Origin: an uncultured Pelagibacteraceae bacterium | Lineage (GTDB): Bacteria > Pseudomonadota > Alphaproteobacteria > Pelagibacterales > Pelagibacteraceae | Direction of reading: 5' to 3' | NCBI GenBank assembly: GCA_902582155.1 | Contig: CACHRI010000003.1 | Span: forward strand, 62,001-126,000 | Length of the DNA: 64,000 nt | Shown: one piece after another, positions 56,425 through 64,000 of the stretch | Position numbering within the stretch: position 1 is the first letter of the stretch | How the letters are laid out: every line of letters starts with the position of its first letter | Notes under the pieces: model-generated | Told to the model about the DNA's origin: nothing | The model's input: only the letters and a program-made list of their open reading frames with translations | The model's database searches: none | Made by a program: the position numbers and the translations under genes

Positions 56425-57678
56425 ATGAGTGAAAAAAATAACAAAAATATTTTATACTGTTCTTTTTGTGGCAAAAGCCAGCACGAAGTGAGAAAGTTAA
56501 TTGCTGGTCCTACCGTATTTATTTGTGACGAATGTGTTGAGCTTTGCATGGATATTATTAAAGAGGAAAACAAAAGCTCACTTATTAAACATCAAGACGG
56601 TGTTCCTACTCCAAAAGAAATTTGTAACGTACTAGATGATTATGTTATTGGTCAAAAAAAAGCCAAAGAAGTTTTATCAGTAGCTGTTCATAATCACTAC
56701 AAAAGATTAAATCATGAGGTTAAATCTAATAAAGATGTTGAACTATCAAAGTCTAATATACTGCTCGTAGGACCAACTGGCTGTGGTAAAACTTTGCTAG
56801 CTCAAACTTTAGCAAAAATTCTTGATGTTCCTTTCACAATGGCTGATGCCACTACATTGACCGAAGCAGGTTATGTAGGGGAGGATGTAGAAAATATAAT
56901 CTTAAAACTTTTACAAGCAGCAGATTATAACGTTGAAAAAGCTCAACGTGGAATAGTTTATATTGATGAGGTTGACAAGATAAGTAGAAAATCAGAAAAT
57001 CCATCTATCACAAGAGATGTTTCTGGTGAAGGTGTCCAACAAGCTTTGTTAAAGATTATGGAAGGGACGATTGCAAGTGTTCCACCACAAGGAGGAAGAA
57101 AACATCCTCAGCAAGAGTTTTTACAAGTTGATACCACAAATATTTTATTTATTTGTGGCGGAGCTTTCGCTGGTTTAGATAAAATAATTGATAGCAGAGG
57201 GAAGGGGAGCTCTATAGGTTTCGGTGCGAAAGTAAAAAGTTATAAAGAACAACCACTCTCAGAACTTATGAAGTCTTTAGAGCCGGAAGACTTAATTAAA
57301 TATGGATTAATCCCTGAGTTTATCGGTAGAATGCCAATTATTGCAACACTTGACGAGTTAAACGAGAAATCATTAATCAAAATTTTAAAAGAGCCTAAAA
57401 ACTCATTAATTAAACAATATAAAAGATTATTTGAATTTGAAAATGTTGATTTGGAATTTCAGGATGACGCAATACTTGAAATAGCTAAAAAAGCAATAAA
57501 GAAAAAAACAGGCGCTAGAGGATTAAGATCAATTCTTGAGAATATTCTTCTTAAAACAATGTTTGAATTGCCCGATAAAGAGGATGTTTTGAAGGTTACT
57601 ATAGATAAATCTTCTGCAAAAGGTGATAGTGACCCAATTATCACTTACGGCAAAAAACAATCAACATCAGTCGCTTAA
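56425..57678 (+). CDS. clpX: ATP-dependent Clp protease, ATPase subunit ClpX
   Basis: This 417-residue AAA+ unfoldase feeds tagged proteins to ClpP. It has an N-terminal zinc-binding domain with Cys12, Cys15, Cys34 and Cys37, Walker A GPTGCGKT (116-123), Walker B VYIDEVDK and the pore loop GYVG. The IGFGAKV loop that docks on ClpP is present. Confidence 0.97.
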   Translation: MSEKNNKNILYCSFCGKSQHEVRKLIAGPTVFICDECVELCMDIIKEENKSSLIKHQDGVPTPKEICNVLDDYVIGQKKAKEVLSVAVHNHYKRLNHEVKSNKDVELSKSNILLVGPTGCGKTLLAQTLAKILDVPFTMADATTLTEAGYVGEDVENIILKLLQAADYNVEKAQRGIVYIDEVDKISRKSENPSITRDVSGEGVQQALLKIMEGTIASVPPQGGRKHPQQEFLQVDTTNILFICGGAFAGLDKIIDSRGKGSSIGFGAKVKSYKEQPLSELMKSLEPEDLIKYGLIPEFIGRMPIIATLDELNEKSLIKILKEPKNSLIKQYKRLFEFENVDLEFQDDAILEIAKKAIKKKTGARGLRSILENILLKTMFELPDKEDVLKVTIDKSSAKGDSDPIITYGKKQSTSVA

Positions 57679-57691
57679 AGTCAATTTGCTT

Positions 57692-57720
57692 CTTGAAATA
57701 TCTGCGTTAATTAACATATA
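57692..57720 (+). promoter_or_regulatory. Candidate heat-shock (sigma-32) promoter of lon
   Basis: CTTGAAA (57692-57698) matches the -35 of sigma-32 promoters. A -10 of ACATATA type lies 15-16 bp downstream (57714-57720), weaker than the CCCCAT consensus. It precedes the lon ATG by 8 bp only, so transcripts would have a very short leader. Lon is a heat-shock protein elsewhere, so the idea is plausible but unproven. Confidence 0.3.
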
Positions 57721-57727
57721 AATAAGT

Positions 57728-60109
57728 ATGAACGTTACATATACAAAACCTTTATTGCCACTAAGAGACATAGTTATATTTCCATCAATCGTTGTTCCAC
57801 TTTTTGTGGGTAGGGAAAAATCCATTAAAGCTTTGCAAGAGGCAATGAAAACTGACAAATCAATAATTTTAGTTGCACAAAAAAATTCTGAAGTTGATGA
57901 CCCAATAGAAAAAGACTTATTCTCTTTTGGGTGTATGAGCAAGGTTTTACAATTACTAAAATTACCAGATGGAACAGTCAAAGTTTTAGTAGAAGGTCAA
58001 AAAAGAGTTAAAATTACAAATATAAAAAACGAGACAAATTTTTTAAATTGTGACGTTGAAATAGCAGACGATACAAATATATCAAAGGATTTAGATATTT
58101 TTGCCCAAGGATTAGTTAAAAAATTTGAAAAATTAATTGTATTAAATAAAAAAGATTTCAACGATAATCTTAATGTTGTTAAAAATTCAAAAGACGCGAA
58201 GATAATAGCTGACAATATTGCAGCCAATCTAAACATAAAAATATTTCAAAAACAAGAAATATTAGAAATCAGAGATTTAAGGAAGAGACTCGAGAAGATT
58301 TCAGAAATAGTAAACAAAGAAACTAGCGTGATATCCGTAGAGAAAAAGATAAGAGGTAGAGTAAAAAATCAAATGGAGAAAACACAAAGAGAATATTATT
58401 TAAATGAACAACTTAAGGCTATTCAAAAAGAGCTTGGTGAGATAGATGAGGGCAAAGACGAGATAGCAAACTTATCTAAAGCTATTACGAAAGCAAAAAT
58501 GCCAAAAATTGCGCAAGAAAAATGTTTTTCCGAATTAAAAAAACTTAAATCAATGAGCCCAATGTCAGCAGAGGCAACGGTTGTTCGTAACTATTTAGAT
58601 TGGATGACAGAACTTCCTTGGTCAGAAAAAACAAAAATTAACACTGACTTAGCTTCAGCTCAAAAAACATTGGACGAAGATCACTATGGTCTCGATAAAG
58701 TTAAAGAAAGAATAATAGAATTTTTAGCCGTTCAGAAAAGAATTCAGAAAATGAAAGGCCCGATTTTGTGCCTAGTTGGTCCTCCTGGAGTCGGAAAAAC
58801 ATCTCTTGGAAAATCAATTGCTAAAGCGACTAATAGAAAATTCATTAGAATTTCTCTTGGCGGGATAAGAGATGAAGCAGAAATCAGAGGACACAGAAGA
58901 ACTTACATAGGCTCACTTCCTGGAAAAATAATCCAGATGATGAAAAAAGCTGGTTCAAGAAACCCACTTTTTTTACTAGATGAAATCGATAAAGTTGGAA
59001 ACGATTATAGAGGAGACCCTTCTTCTGCATTGTTGGAAGCTTTAGATCCTGAGCAAAATAAAGAATTTAATGATCATTACCTTGAAGTTGATTATGATTT
59101 ATCAGATGTAATGTTTGTGACTACAGCAAACACACTAAATATTTTACCTCCTTTGCTAGATAGAATGGAAGTAATTAGAATATCTGGTTACACTGAGGAT
59201 GAGAAAGTAAATATTTCTCAAAAATATTTAATTCCAAAACAAAGTAAGAATAATGGTTTAAAGAAAGATGAGTGGAATTTAAGTGAAGAAGTTAATAGAA
59301 AAATCATCAGAAACTACACAAGAGAGTCTGGTGTAAGAAACCTTGAAAGAGAAATCGCAAAGATTGCGAGAAAATTGGTTAAAAAAATTGATGCTAAAGA
59401 AAAAGTAAATACATCTGTTAATGAAAAAGAATTAAATAATTTATTAGGAGTACAGAAGTTTAAATATGGAGAGATTGAAGAAGAAAATAGAATTGGCGTT
59501 GTAACAGGTTTAGCCTGGACTGAGGTTGGTGGTGAAATTTTAAAAATCGAGTCAGCTGTAATGCCTGGTAAAGGAAAAATGCAAATAACAGGAAAATTAG
59601 GTGAAGTTATGCAAGAGTCGGTTAAAGCCGCAAAATCATATATTAGATCTAAAAGTTTAGAATTTGGTATTATACCTCCAATATTTGATAAAAAAGATTT
59701 TCACATACATGTGCCTGAGGGTGCCACACCTAAAGATGGCCCATCAGCAGGTATTGCTATGGTAACTTCTATTGTCTCAGCTATTACTGAAATACCAGTA
59801 GATAAAAAAGTTGCTATGACGGGTGAAGTAACATTGAGAGGTCTAGTATTACCAATAGGTGGTCTAAAGGAAAAACTTCTGGCCGCTCATAGAGCTGGAA
59901 TTAAAAAAGTTTTAATACCGATTGAAAATAAAAAAGATTTAACAGAAGTGCCAGTTTCAATCAAAAAAAACATGGAAATTATAACAGTCAAAAATGTTGA
60001 TGAAGTTCTAAAAATAGCTCTTACAAAAAATTTAAAAAGAGTAGAGTGGGTTGAAGTTGAACAGATATCTAAATCTAAAAGCAAAGAACAGACTAAAAGT
60101 ACCCATTAA
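57728..60109 (+). CDS. lon: ATP-dependent protease Lon
   Basis: This 793-residue Lon has an N-terminal substrate-binding domain (LPLRDIVIFP start), AAA+ module with GPPGVGKTS, and C-terminal Ser-Lys protease domain with Ser in PKDGPSAGI and Lys in GGLKEKLLAAHRAG. It degrades damaged and regulatory proteins. It follows clpX. hupB, often next, is absent; a sugar-enzyme fusion follows. Confidence 0.97.
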   Translation: MNVTYTKPLLPLRDIVIFPSIVVPLFVGREKSIKALQEAMKTDKSIILVAQKNSEVDDPIEKDLFSFGCMSKVLQLLKLPDGTVKVLVEGQKRVKITNIKNETNFLNCDVEIADDTNISKDLDIFAQGLVKKFEKLIVLNKKDFNDNLNVVKNSKDAKIIADNIAANLNIKIFQKQEILEIRDLRKRLEKISEIVNKETSVISVEKKIRGRVKNQMEKTQREYYLNEQLKAIQKELGEIDEGKDEIANLSKAITKAKMPKIAQEKCFSELKKLKSMSPMSAEATVVRNYLDWMTELPWSEKTKINTDLASAQKTLDEDHYGLDKVKERIIEFLAVQKRIQKMKGPILCLVGPPGVGKTSLGKSIAKATNRKFIRISLGGIRDEAEIRGHRRTYIGSLPGKIIQMMKKAGSRNPLFLLDEIDKVGNDYRGDPSSALLEALDPEQNKEFNDHYLEVDYDLSDVMFVTTANTLNILPPLLDRMEVIRISGYTEDEKVNISQKYLIPKQSKNNGLKKDEWNLSEEVNRKIIRNYTRESGVRNLEREIAKIARKLVKKIDAKEKVNTSVNEKELNNLLGVQKFKYGEIEEENRIGVVTGLAWTEVGGEILKIESAVMPGKGKMQITGKLGEVMQESVKAAKSYIRSKSLEFGIIPPIFDKKDFHIHVPEGATPKDGPSAGIAMVTSIVSAITEIPVDKKVAMTGEVTLRGLVLPIGGLKEKLLAAHRAGIKKVLIPIENKKDLTEVPVSIKKNMEIITVKNVDEVLKIALTKNLKRVEWVEVEQISKSKSKEQTKSTH

Positions 60110-60171
60110 TAATAGTTTTAATCAATCAAGCTTATTGTTTATAAATTACATTTAGAGTAGATTTATTTCCC

Positions 60172-62718
60172 ATGGGAAAAAAAATAATCATTACAGGTGG
60201 ATTAGGATATATCGGCACTGAGCTGTGTAAAATTTACTCAGGTTATAGCTGGAATGATAGCATAACAGTAATCGATAATAGATTTATTTCAGAAAGGGTC
60301 AATCAACTAAGGAATTGGAATATTAATTTTATCCAAGGAGATATACTAGATGATGACTTAATTAAAAATTACTGTAAGGATGCAGATATCGTTCATCATT
60401 TAGCCGGTATTACTACAGTTCCGAGGGTAAAAAGTGAAACCAATAACGAATTGGACGAAAAGATTAAAAATGTTGCCGAAAAAGGAACTCAAAATATTTT
60501 AGACGCGATATCAGATAAGTGTAAAATTATTTTACCCTCTACTCATGTTGTATACGAAGGTTTAAATGAAATTAAAAAGAATATTTTAGAAAATGAAAAA
60601 ACATCACCAATTTTATCTTATGCTAAATCAAAAGACTTTAATGAAAAACAACTAAAAAAATCTGGAAAAAATTATGTAATATTAAGATTAGGTTCAGTTT
60701 ATGGTTATTCAACTGACACAATGAGATTAGATATAATGCCAAATTTATTCTCTAAAATTACATCGCAAAATGGAGTGCTAAAATTGTTTTCAGGTGGCAA
60801 GCAAATTAAAAGCTTAGTTCCTCTTATTGATGTTGCTCGATGTTTCAAACTAATGGAAGAAAGAAATGACATAAAATATGAACTGTTTAATTTAACAAAA
60901 GATACAATTACAGTAAAGGAAGTCGCGGAAATATGTAAAAAATATAATCCAAATGTTTCTTTACGAGAAACTAATGATGAAATACCAAATCTTGGTTTTT
61001 CACTTTCCAACGAAAAAATAAAAAAAAGAGGATTTAAATTTCTTTATAGTTTAGATGAAAGTATTAAAGAAATGATAATTAAGTGGTCTAAGCAAAATTT
61101 AATAAAAGATTTGGAGCATGTGAGAGATGGAGATAACGAGTATATTGATACTAGAGGTAAAATTAGCAATCATGAATTAACAGAACCAATTAATTTAATT
61201 GGCCTTATAAATTCAAAAAAAGGGACAATTAGAGCTAACCACTTTCATCCTCAACAAGAACAAAAGTGTTTATTTACAAAAGGACAAATTATTGAAGTCT
61301 ACCAAGATTTATTAAATCCTGGCTCTCCAAAAGTTACTCAAGTTATTGATGAAGGTCAGTTGTCGATAATAAAACCAAATGTAGCTCACACAATGGTTTT
61401 TACAAAAGATACTACATTCCTTAATTTAGTAAGAGGTGAAAGAGAACATAACAACTACGGAATCACTCATACAATTAAACATGTTTTTGTAGATGAAGAT
61501 GAAAAAAATATGTTAATGAAATATTATAAATTTGAATGTAGATCTTGTTACAATACAAAACTAAAACGAATAGTGTCTCTTGGATATCAGCCTCTTGCCA
61601 ATAACCTGTTAGATAAAAAAAACGATAAAATTGAATTATATCCTTTAGAAGTAAACTTTTGTGAAAAATGTTGTAATTGTCAACTTTCAGTGGCTATCGA
61701 TCCTAAAAAAATGTTTTCAAACTATTTATACACTTCTTCTACATCAAAGGTTTTTAGAGATCATTTTTCAAATGCAGCAAAAGAATATATTAAGGAATTT
61801 AAACTTAAACCTAAAAAAGCATACATAATTGATGTAGGTAGTAATGACGGTATAGCTCTTAAACCATTTAAAGATTTAAAATTTAAAAATATTTTAGGTA
61901 TTGAACCAGCTAAAAACTTAGCAAAAATTGCGAATAAAAACAAAATCAAGACTTTTAATGGATTTTTAAATAACAAAAATATTAAAAAAATTAGAAAACA
62001 AGCAGATCTAATTCTAGCATCAAATGTCTTTGCTCATTCTGATAATCTAAGAGAAATGGCTGAGTGCATGTACAAATTGTTACATAATAAAGGAACCATT
62101 ATTATTGAGGTACAATATTTAATGAATACTTTAAAAGACCTCACCTTTGACAACATCTATCACGAGCATTACAACTATTGGTCACTAACTTCTCTTAATA
62201 ATTTCTTCTCAAATTTAAATTTAAAAATTTTTAAAGCAAAAAAAATCGATACTCACGGAGGGTCAATAAGAATTTATGTGAGCAAAGACAAACAAAAAAA
62301 AGTCGATAATAGCGTGAAGAAAATTTTAAATGAAGAAAAAAAATTTGGGGTCCAAAAATTTAAAACTTATGAAAATTTTGGAAAAAAAGTTTATGAAATA
62401 AGAAAAAATGTTTTAAAAAAACTGAGTGAATTGAAAAAAAATAGCCAAAAATTGATAGGCTATGGAGCTCCTGCTAAAGCAACTACAGCATTAAATTTTT
62501 ACGGTGTAACAGATCAAATAGATTTTATTGTTGAGGATAATCCACTTAAACATAACAAATATGTTCCAGGTGTAAAGATACCTATTAGAAATAAGAAAGA
62601 TATCAAAAATAATAATAATACAATGGTTGTATTGGCTTGGAATTTTTTTGAAGATATAAAAAAAAACAATATAAATTTATCAAAAAAAATAATTAATATT
62701 AAAGATCTTGAAAATTAA
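60172..62718 (+). CDS. Three-domain NAD epimerase / cupin / sugar C-methyltransferase fusion
   Basis: The 848-residue protein contains three domains. Residues 1 to about 310 are an extended SDR sugar epimerase/dehydratase (GGLGYIGTELC; YAKSK as the YxxxK pair). About 330-430 is a cupin with a His metal site (ANHFHPQQEQ, then VAHTMVF). From about 449 to the end is a TylC3/NovU-type sugar C-methyltransferase: a Cys-rich zinc part (CRSC and CEKCCNC), SAM motif IDVGSNDG, HEHYNYWSL and C-terminal YGAPAKATTALN. The ATG codon at residue 449 looks like a former start. It probably builds a branched or methylated deoxysugar for a surface glycan. The substrate is unknown. Stop overlaps the convergent zinc-ribbon gene. 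Confidence 0.88.
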   Translation: MGKKIIITGGLGYIGTELCKIYSGYSWNDSITVIDNRFISERVNQLRNWNINFIQGDILDDDLIKNYCKDADIVHHLAGITTVPRVKSETNNELDEKIKNVAEKGTQNILDAISDKCKIILPSTHVVYEGLNEIKKNILENEKTSPILSYAKSKDFNEKQLKKSGKNYVILRLGSVYGYSTDTMRLDIMPNLFSKITSQNGVLKLFSGGKQIKSLVPLIDVARCFKLMEERNDIKYELFNLTKDTITVKEVAEICKKYNPNVSLRETNDEIPNLGFSLSNEKIKKRGFKFLYSLDESIKEMIIKWSKQNLIKDLEHVRDGDNEYIDTRGKISNHELTEPINLIGLINSKKGTIRANHFHPQQEQKCLFTKGQIIEVYQDLLNPGSPKVTQVIDEGQLSIIKPNVAHTMVFTKDTTFLNLVRGEREHNNYGITHTIKHVFVDEDEKNMLMKYYKFECRSCYNTKLKRIVSLGYQPLANNLLDKKNDKIELYPLEVNFCEKCCNCQLSVAIDPKKMFSNYLYTSSTSKVFRDHFSNAAKEYIKEFKLKPKKAYIIDVGSNDGIALKPFKDLKFKNILGIEPAKNLAKIANKNKIKTFNGFLNNKNIKKIRKQADLILASNVFAHSDNLREMAECMYKLLHNKGTIIIEVQYLMNTLKDLTFDNIYHEHYNYWSLTSLNNFFSNLNLKIFKAKKIDTHGGSIRIYVSKDKQKKVDNSVKKILNEEKKFGVQKFKTYENFGKKVYEIRKNVLKKLSELKKNSQKLIGYGAPAKATTALNFYGVTDQIDFIVEDNPLKHNKYVPGVKIPIRNKKDIKNNNNTMVVLAWNFFEDIKKNNINLSKKIINIKDLEN

Positions 62719-63233
62719 TACAAATTTAAAGCATCCCTAATAAGTATTCCGAAGTAATTAAGATTTTCAAATAAATAATTAATATAAACTTCTGTGAAAG
62801 GGAAATTGGATATAACAATATTTTTTGTTAAATTTAACAAACCTAAAAAAGAGGCAGTTACAACGAGAAATAATATTATATAGCTATAAAATCCAAAGTA
62901 AGAAGTTGAAGTTTTTTTATAATTTTTGCCAGTTATAGCCTTTGTATCTAATTGACCAATTTTAATGCCATGTTTTTTCTCTAAATATTCTTTTGAATAT
63001 ATCGATGGCCCTGTTTTCTTTTTAACTTTATTTTTCTTTTTCACATTTTTAGTTGGATAGCTTTTAATTATATTTATTGGAGAAATTTCTTTCTGCTTTT
63101 TTACTATCTTTTTAATCGGAAACTGTGTCCATTTATTTCCACACGAGCTACATTGAACTAGTCTGCCGGAGCTTGTTATAGCACTATCTGGCACCAAAAA
63201 CTTTTTTTGACAAGACTTACACTCTAGAATCAT
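62715..63233 (-). CDS. Zinc-ribbon membrane protein (MJ0042 finger type)
   Basis: This 172-residue protein has an N-terminal MJ0042-type zinc ribbon (CKSCQKKFLVPD, QCSSCGNKWTQFP), a Lys-rich linker and one membrane helix (about residues 125-145). The ATG at 63233 is preferred over the TTG at 63242. Such proteins occur singly in alphaproteobacteria, and their function is unknown. It lies between the sugar-enzyme fusion and the tRNA pair. Confidence 0.8.
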   Translation of the reverse strand: MILECKSCQKKFLVPDSAITSSGRLVQCSSCGNKWTQFPIKKIVKKQKEISPINIIKSYPTKNVKKKNKVKKKTGPSIYSKEYLEKKHGIKIGQLDTKAITGKNYKKTSTSYFGFYSYIILFLVVTASFLGLLNLTKNIVISNFPFTEVYINYLFENLNYFGILIRDALNLY

Positions 63234-63319
63234 AATTGCCAATAATACAGCTTATTTGTTACACTATAAATACATTTTTACTTTATAAGAATTATATTGT
63301 ATATCTCGATCAAATTTTG

Positions 63320-63395
63320 GGGCGGTTAGCTCAGTTGGTAGAGCATCTCGTTTACACCGAGAGGGTCATAGGTTCGAGTCCTTTACCGCCCACCA
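63320..63395 (+). tRNA. tRNA-Val (anticodon UAC)
   Basis: This 76-nt tRNA has acceptor stem GGGCGGT/ACCGCCC, anticodon loop TTTACAC (TAC), TTCGAGTC T-loop, discriminator A and encoded CCA. It is 3 bp from tRNA-Asp and probably co-transcribed with it. Confidence 0.97.
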
Positions 63396-63398
63396 TTT

Positions 63399-63476
63399 GG
63401 GGGTGTAGCTCAGTTTGGTTAGAGCGCCTGCCTGTCACGCAGGAGGCCGCGGGTTCGAGTCCCGTCACTCCCGCCA
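63399..63476 (+). tRNA. tRNA-Asp (anticodon GUC)
   Basis: This 78-nt tRNA has acceptor stem GGGGGTG/CACTCCC with one G-U pair, anticodon loop CTGTCAC (GTC), TTCGAGTC T-loop, discriminator G as required for Asp, and encoded CCA. Its 3' end is 1 nt from the stop codon of the convergent gene. Confidence 0.97.
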
Positions 63477-63477
63477 C

Positions 63478-64000
63478 TCAACAGTCTTTAAGAATTAATT
63501 TATAAAAAACATTAGAAATTTCTTCTTTCCGAAAACAATTTGATAAAATATTTTCTAATGGCTTAGTTTCACCATGCAAAGGTAATAAAACATAAATATT
63601 TTTAATTTTGTTATCTCTAATTTTTTTTAAAACAAATTCTTTCCAGTAACCAAAATACTCATTTTTACTAGATGGATAACCATGAAAATCATACCAAAAT
63701 CTTGTCGGCGAGTGATCATATTCGTTCAAAAAAACAGAAATGAAAGAATAATCTGTAATTACCATTTTAGGATTTTTGTCTTGCTTTATATTTTGAAAAG
63801 CTATCTTAATATTATTAGCTTCTTCGTTAGGATTCTCAGGATAAAACATTGTTATCCATTTTATATTTGATAGTTTGGAATGAATCTTGTTTCCATCTAT
63901 AGAGTTTTTTAAATCAACCCCTCTCAAATCCATGAATGTTCTATTCTGTATATATGCAAAATAATAATAAACAGTAGATGACAATGTTAAGATTATTAAA
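63478..64000 (-). CDS. Unrecognised membrane-linked protein, C-terminal part (5' end outside window)
   Basis: The frame stays open to the window edge, so the ORF-track start (a TTG at 63984) is not real. About 174 residues are visible, beginning with the end of a hydrophobic helix (LIILTLSSTVYYYFAY) and continuing as a soluble domain (FYPENPNEEANNIK, MVITDYSFISVFLNEYDHSP, WYDFHGYP). This suggests a polytopic membrane protein with a C-terminal extracytoplasmic domain, perhaps a glycosyltransferase or polymerase of the glycan locus. I do not recognise the family. The stop is 1 nt from tRNA-Asp. Confidence 0.7.
   Translation of the reverse strand, partial: LIILTLSSTVYYYFAYIQNRTFMDLRGVDLKNSIDGNKIHSKLSNIKWITMFYPENPNEEANNIKIAFQNIKQDKNPKMVITDYSFISVFLNEYDHSPTRFWYDFHGYPSSKNEYFGYWKEFVLKKIRDNKIKNIYVLLPLHGETKPLENILSNCFRKEEISNVFYKLILKDC

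Noticed and set aside
1-64000. CRISPR arrays, insertion sequences, integrases, toxin-antitoxin or prophage genes.
   Set aside because: No regularly spaced repeats, transposase motifs or phage proteins are seen in the sequence or ORF track.

Overview
The window is a gene-dense, very AT-rich bacterial chromosome segment of the marine SAR11 type (Pelagibacterales, Alphaproteobacteria). This is inferred from gene content and style, not from a marker-gene search. Alphaproteobacterial signs are a bacterial NDUFA12 homologue next to a DUF2155 protein, an Hda-type DnaA relative after a DUF2066 gene, the lptF-lptG-lptD-surA-pdxA-ksgA string and the aroQ-accB-accC string. Streamlining shows in 4-bp ATGA start/stop overlaps, convergent genes that share stop codons, and no spacer longer than about 140 bp. 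I see no insertion sequence, prophage, CRISPR array or rRNA gene. Apart from the two genes cut by the window edges, no gene looks broken; the apparent frame break in prfB is the normal programmed frameshift.

Layout. 1-4931 (+): end of guaB, a small TPR protein, guaA, panB, a YfgM-like protein and bamB. 4928-12002 (-): ribosomal proteins rpsF-rpsR-rplI then dnaB, followed by an MMPL/RND exporter, cvpA and purF. 12088-14637 (+): fabD-fabG-acpP-gmk. 14630-21851 (-): lptF-lptG-lptD-surA-pdxA-ksgA. 21984-23841 (+): pepA-ndk. 23846-25425 (-): purM-purN. 25450-28928 (+): DUF2066-hda-aspS. 28925-29743 (-): a stand-alone C-terminal (TSCPD) domain of class II ribonucleotide reductase. 29835-30684 (+): NDUFA12-DUF2155. 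30681-32880 (-): aroQ-accB-accC. 32913-33894 (+): thiS-thiG. 33887-35725 (-): RNase E/G. 35863-41474 (+): mrcA, prfB, an AsmA-like protein. 41467-42702 (-): tyrS. 42760-43881 (+): anmK. 43878-44534 (-): a hydrolase. 44666-50770 (+): the SUF operon iscR-sufB-sufC-sufD-sufS-sufU-sufT-sufA. 50771-52177 (-): glnA. 52279-54242 (+): a DMT transporter and an undecaprenyl-phosphate sugar-phosphate transferase. 54259-60109 (+): tRNA-Leu, tig, clpP, clpX, lon. 60172 to the end: a three-domain sugar-modifying fusion protein, a zinc-ribbon membrane protein, tRNA-Val, tRNA-Asp and the 3' end of an unrecognised gene that leaves the window.

The genes are mostly core functions: purine synthesis (guaB, guaA, purF, purM, purN, ndk, gmk), type II fatty-acid synthesis and its acetyl-CoA carboxylase subunits, outer-membrane biogenesis (bamB, lptD/F/G, surA, AsmA-like), Fe-S assembly, nitrogen assimilation (glnA), translation, replication and ATP-dependent proteolysis. 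The accessory-looking part is the last 4 kb, where surface-sugar enzymes lie between lon and a tRNA pair.

The points I consider most worth a second look are: the 848-residue epimerase/cupin/C-methyltransferase fusion; the orphan NrdJ TSCPD gene with its palindromic divergent promoter; an RNase E/G that has lost the zinc-link cysteines; tRNA-Leu ending 7 nt before the tig start codon; a near-perfect 11-bp hairpin between fabG and acpP; and the stop-codon overlap at almost every convergent gene pair. I found no convincing wholly new multi-gene system.
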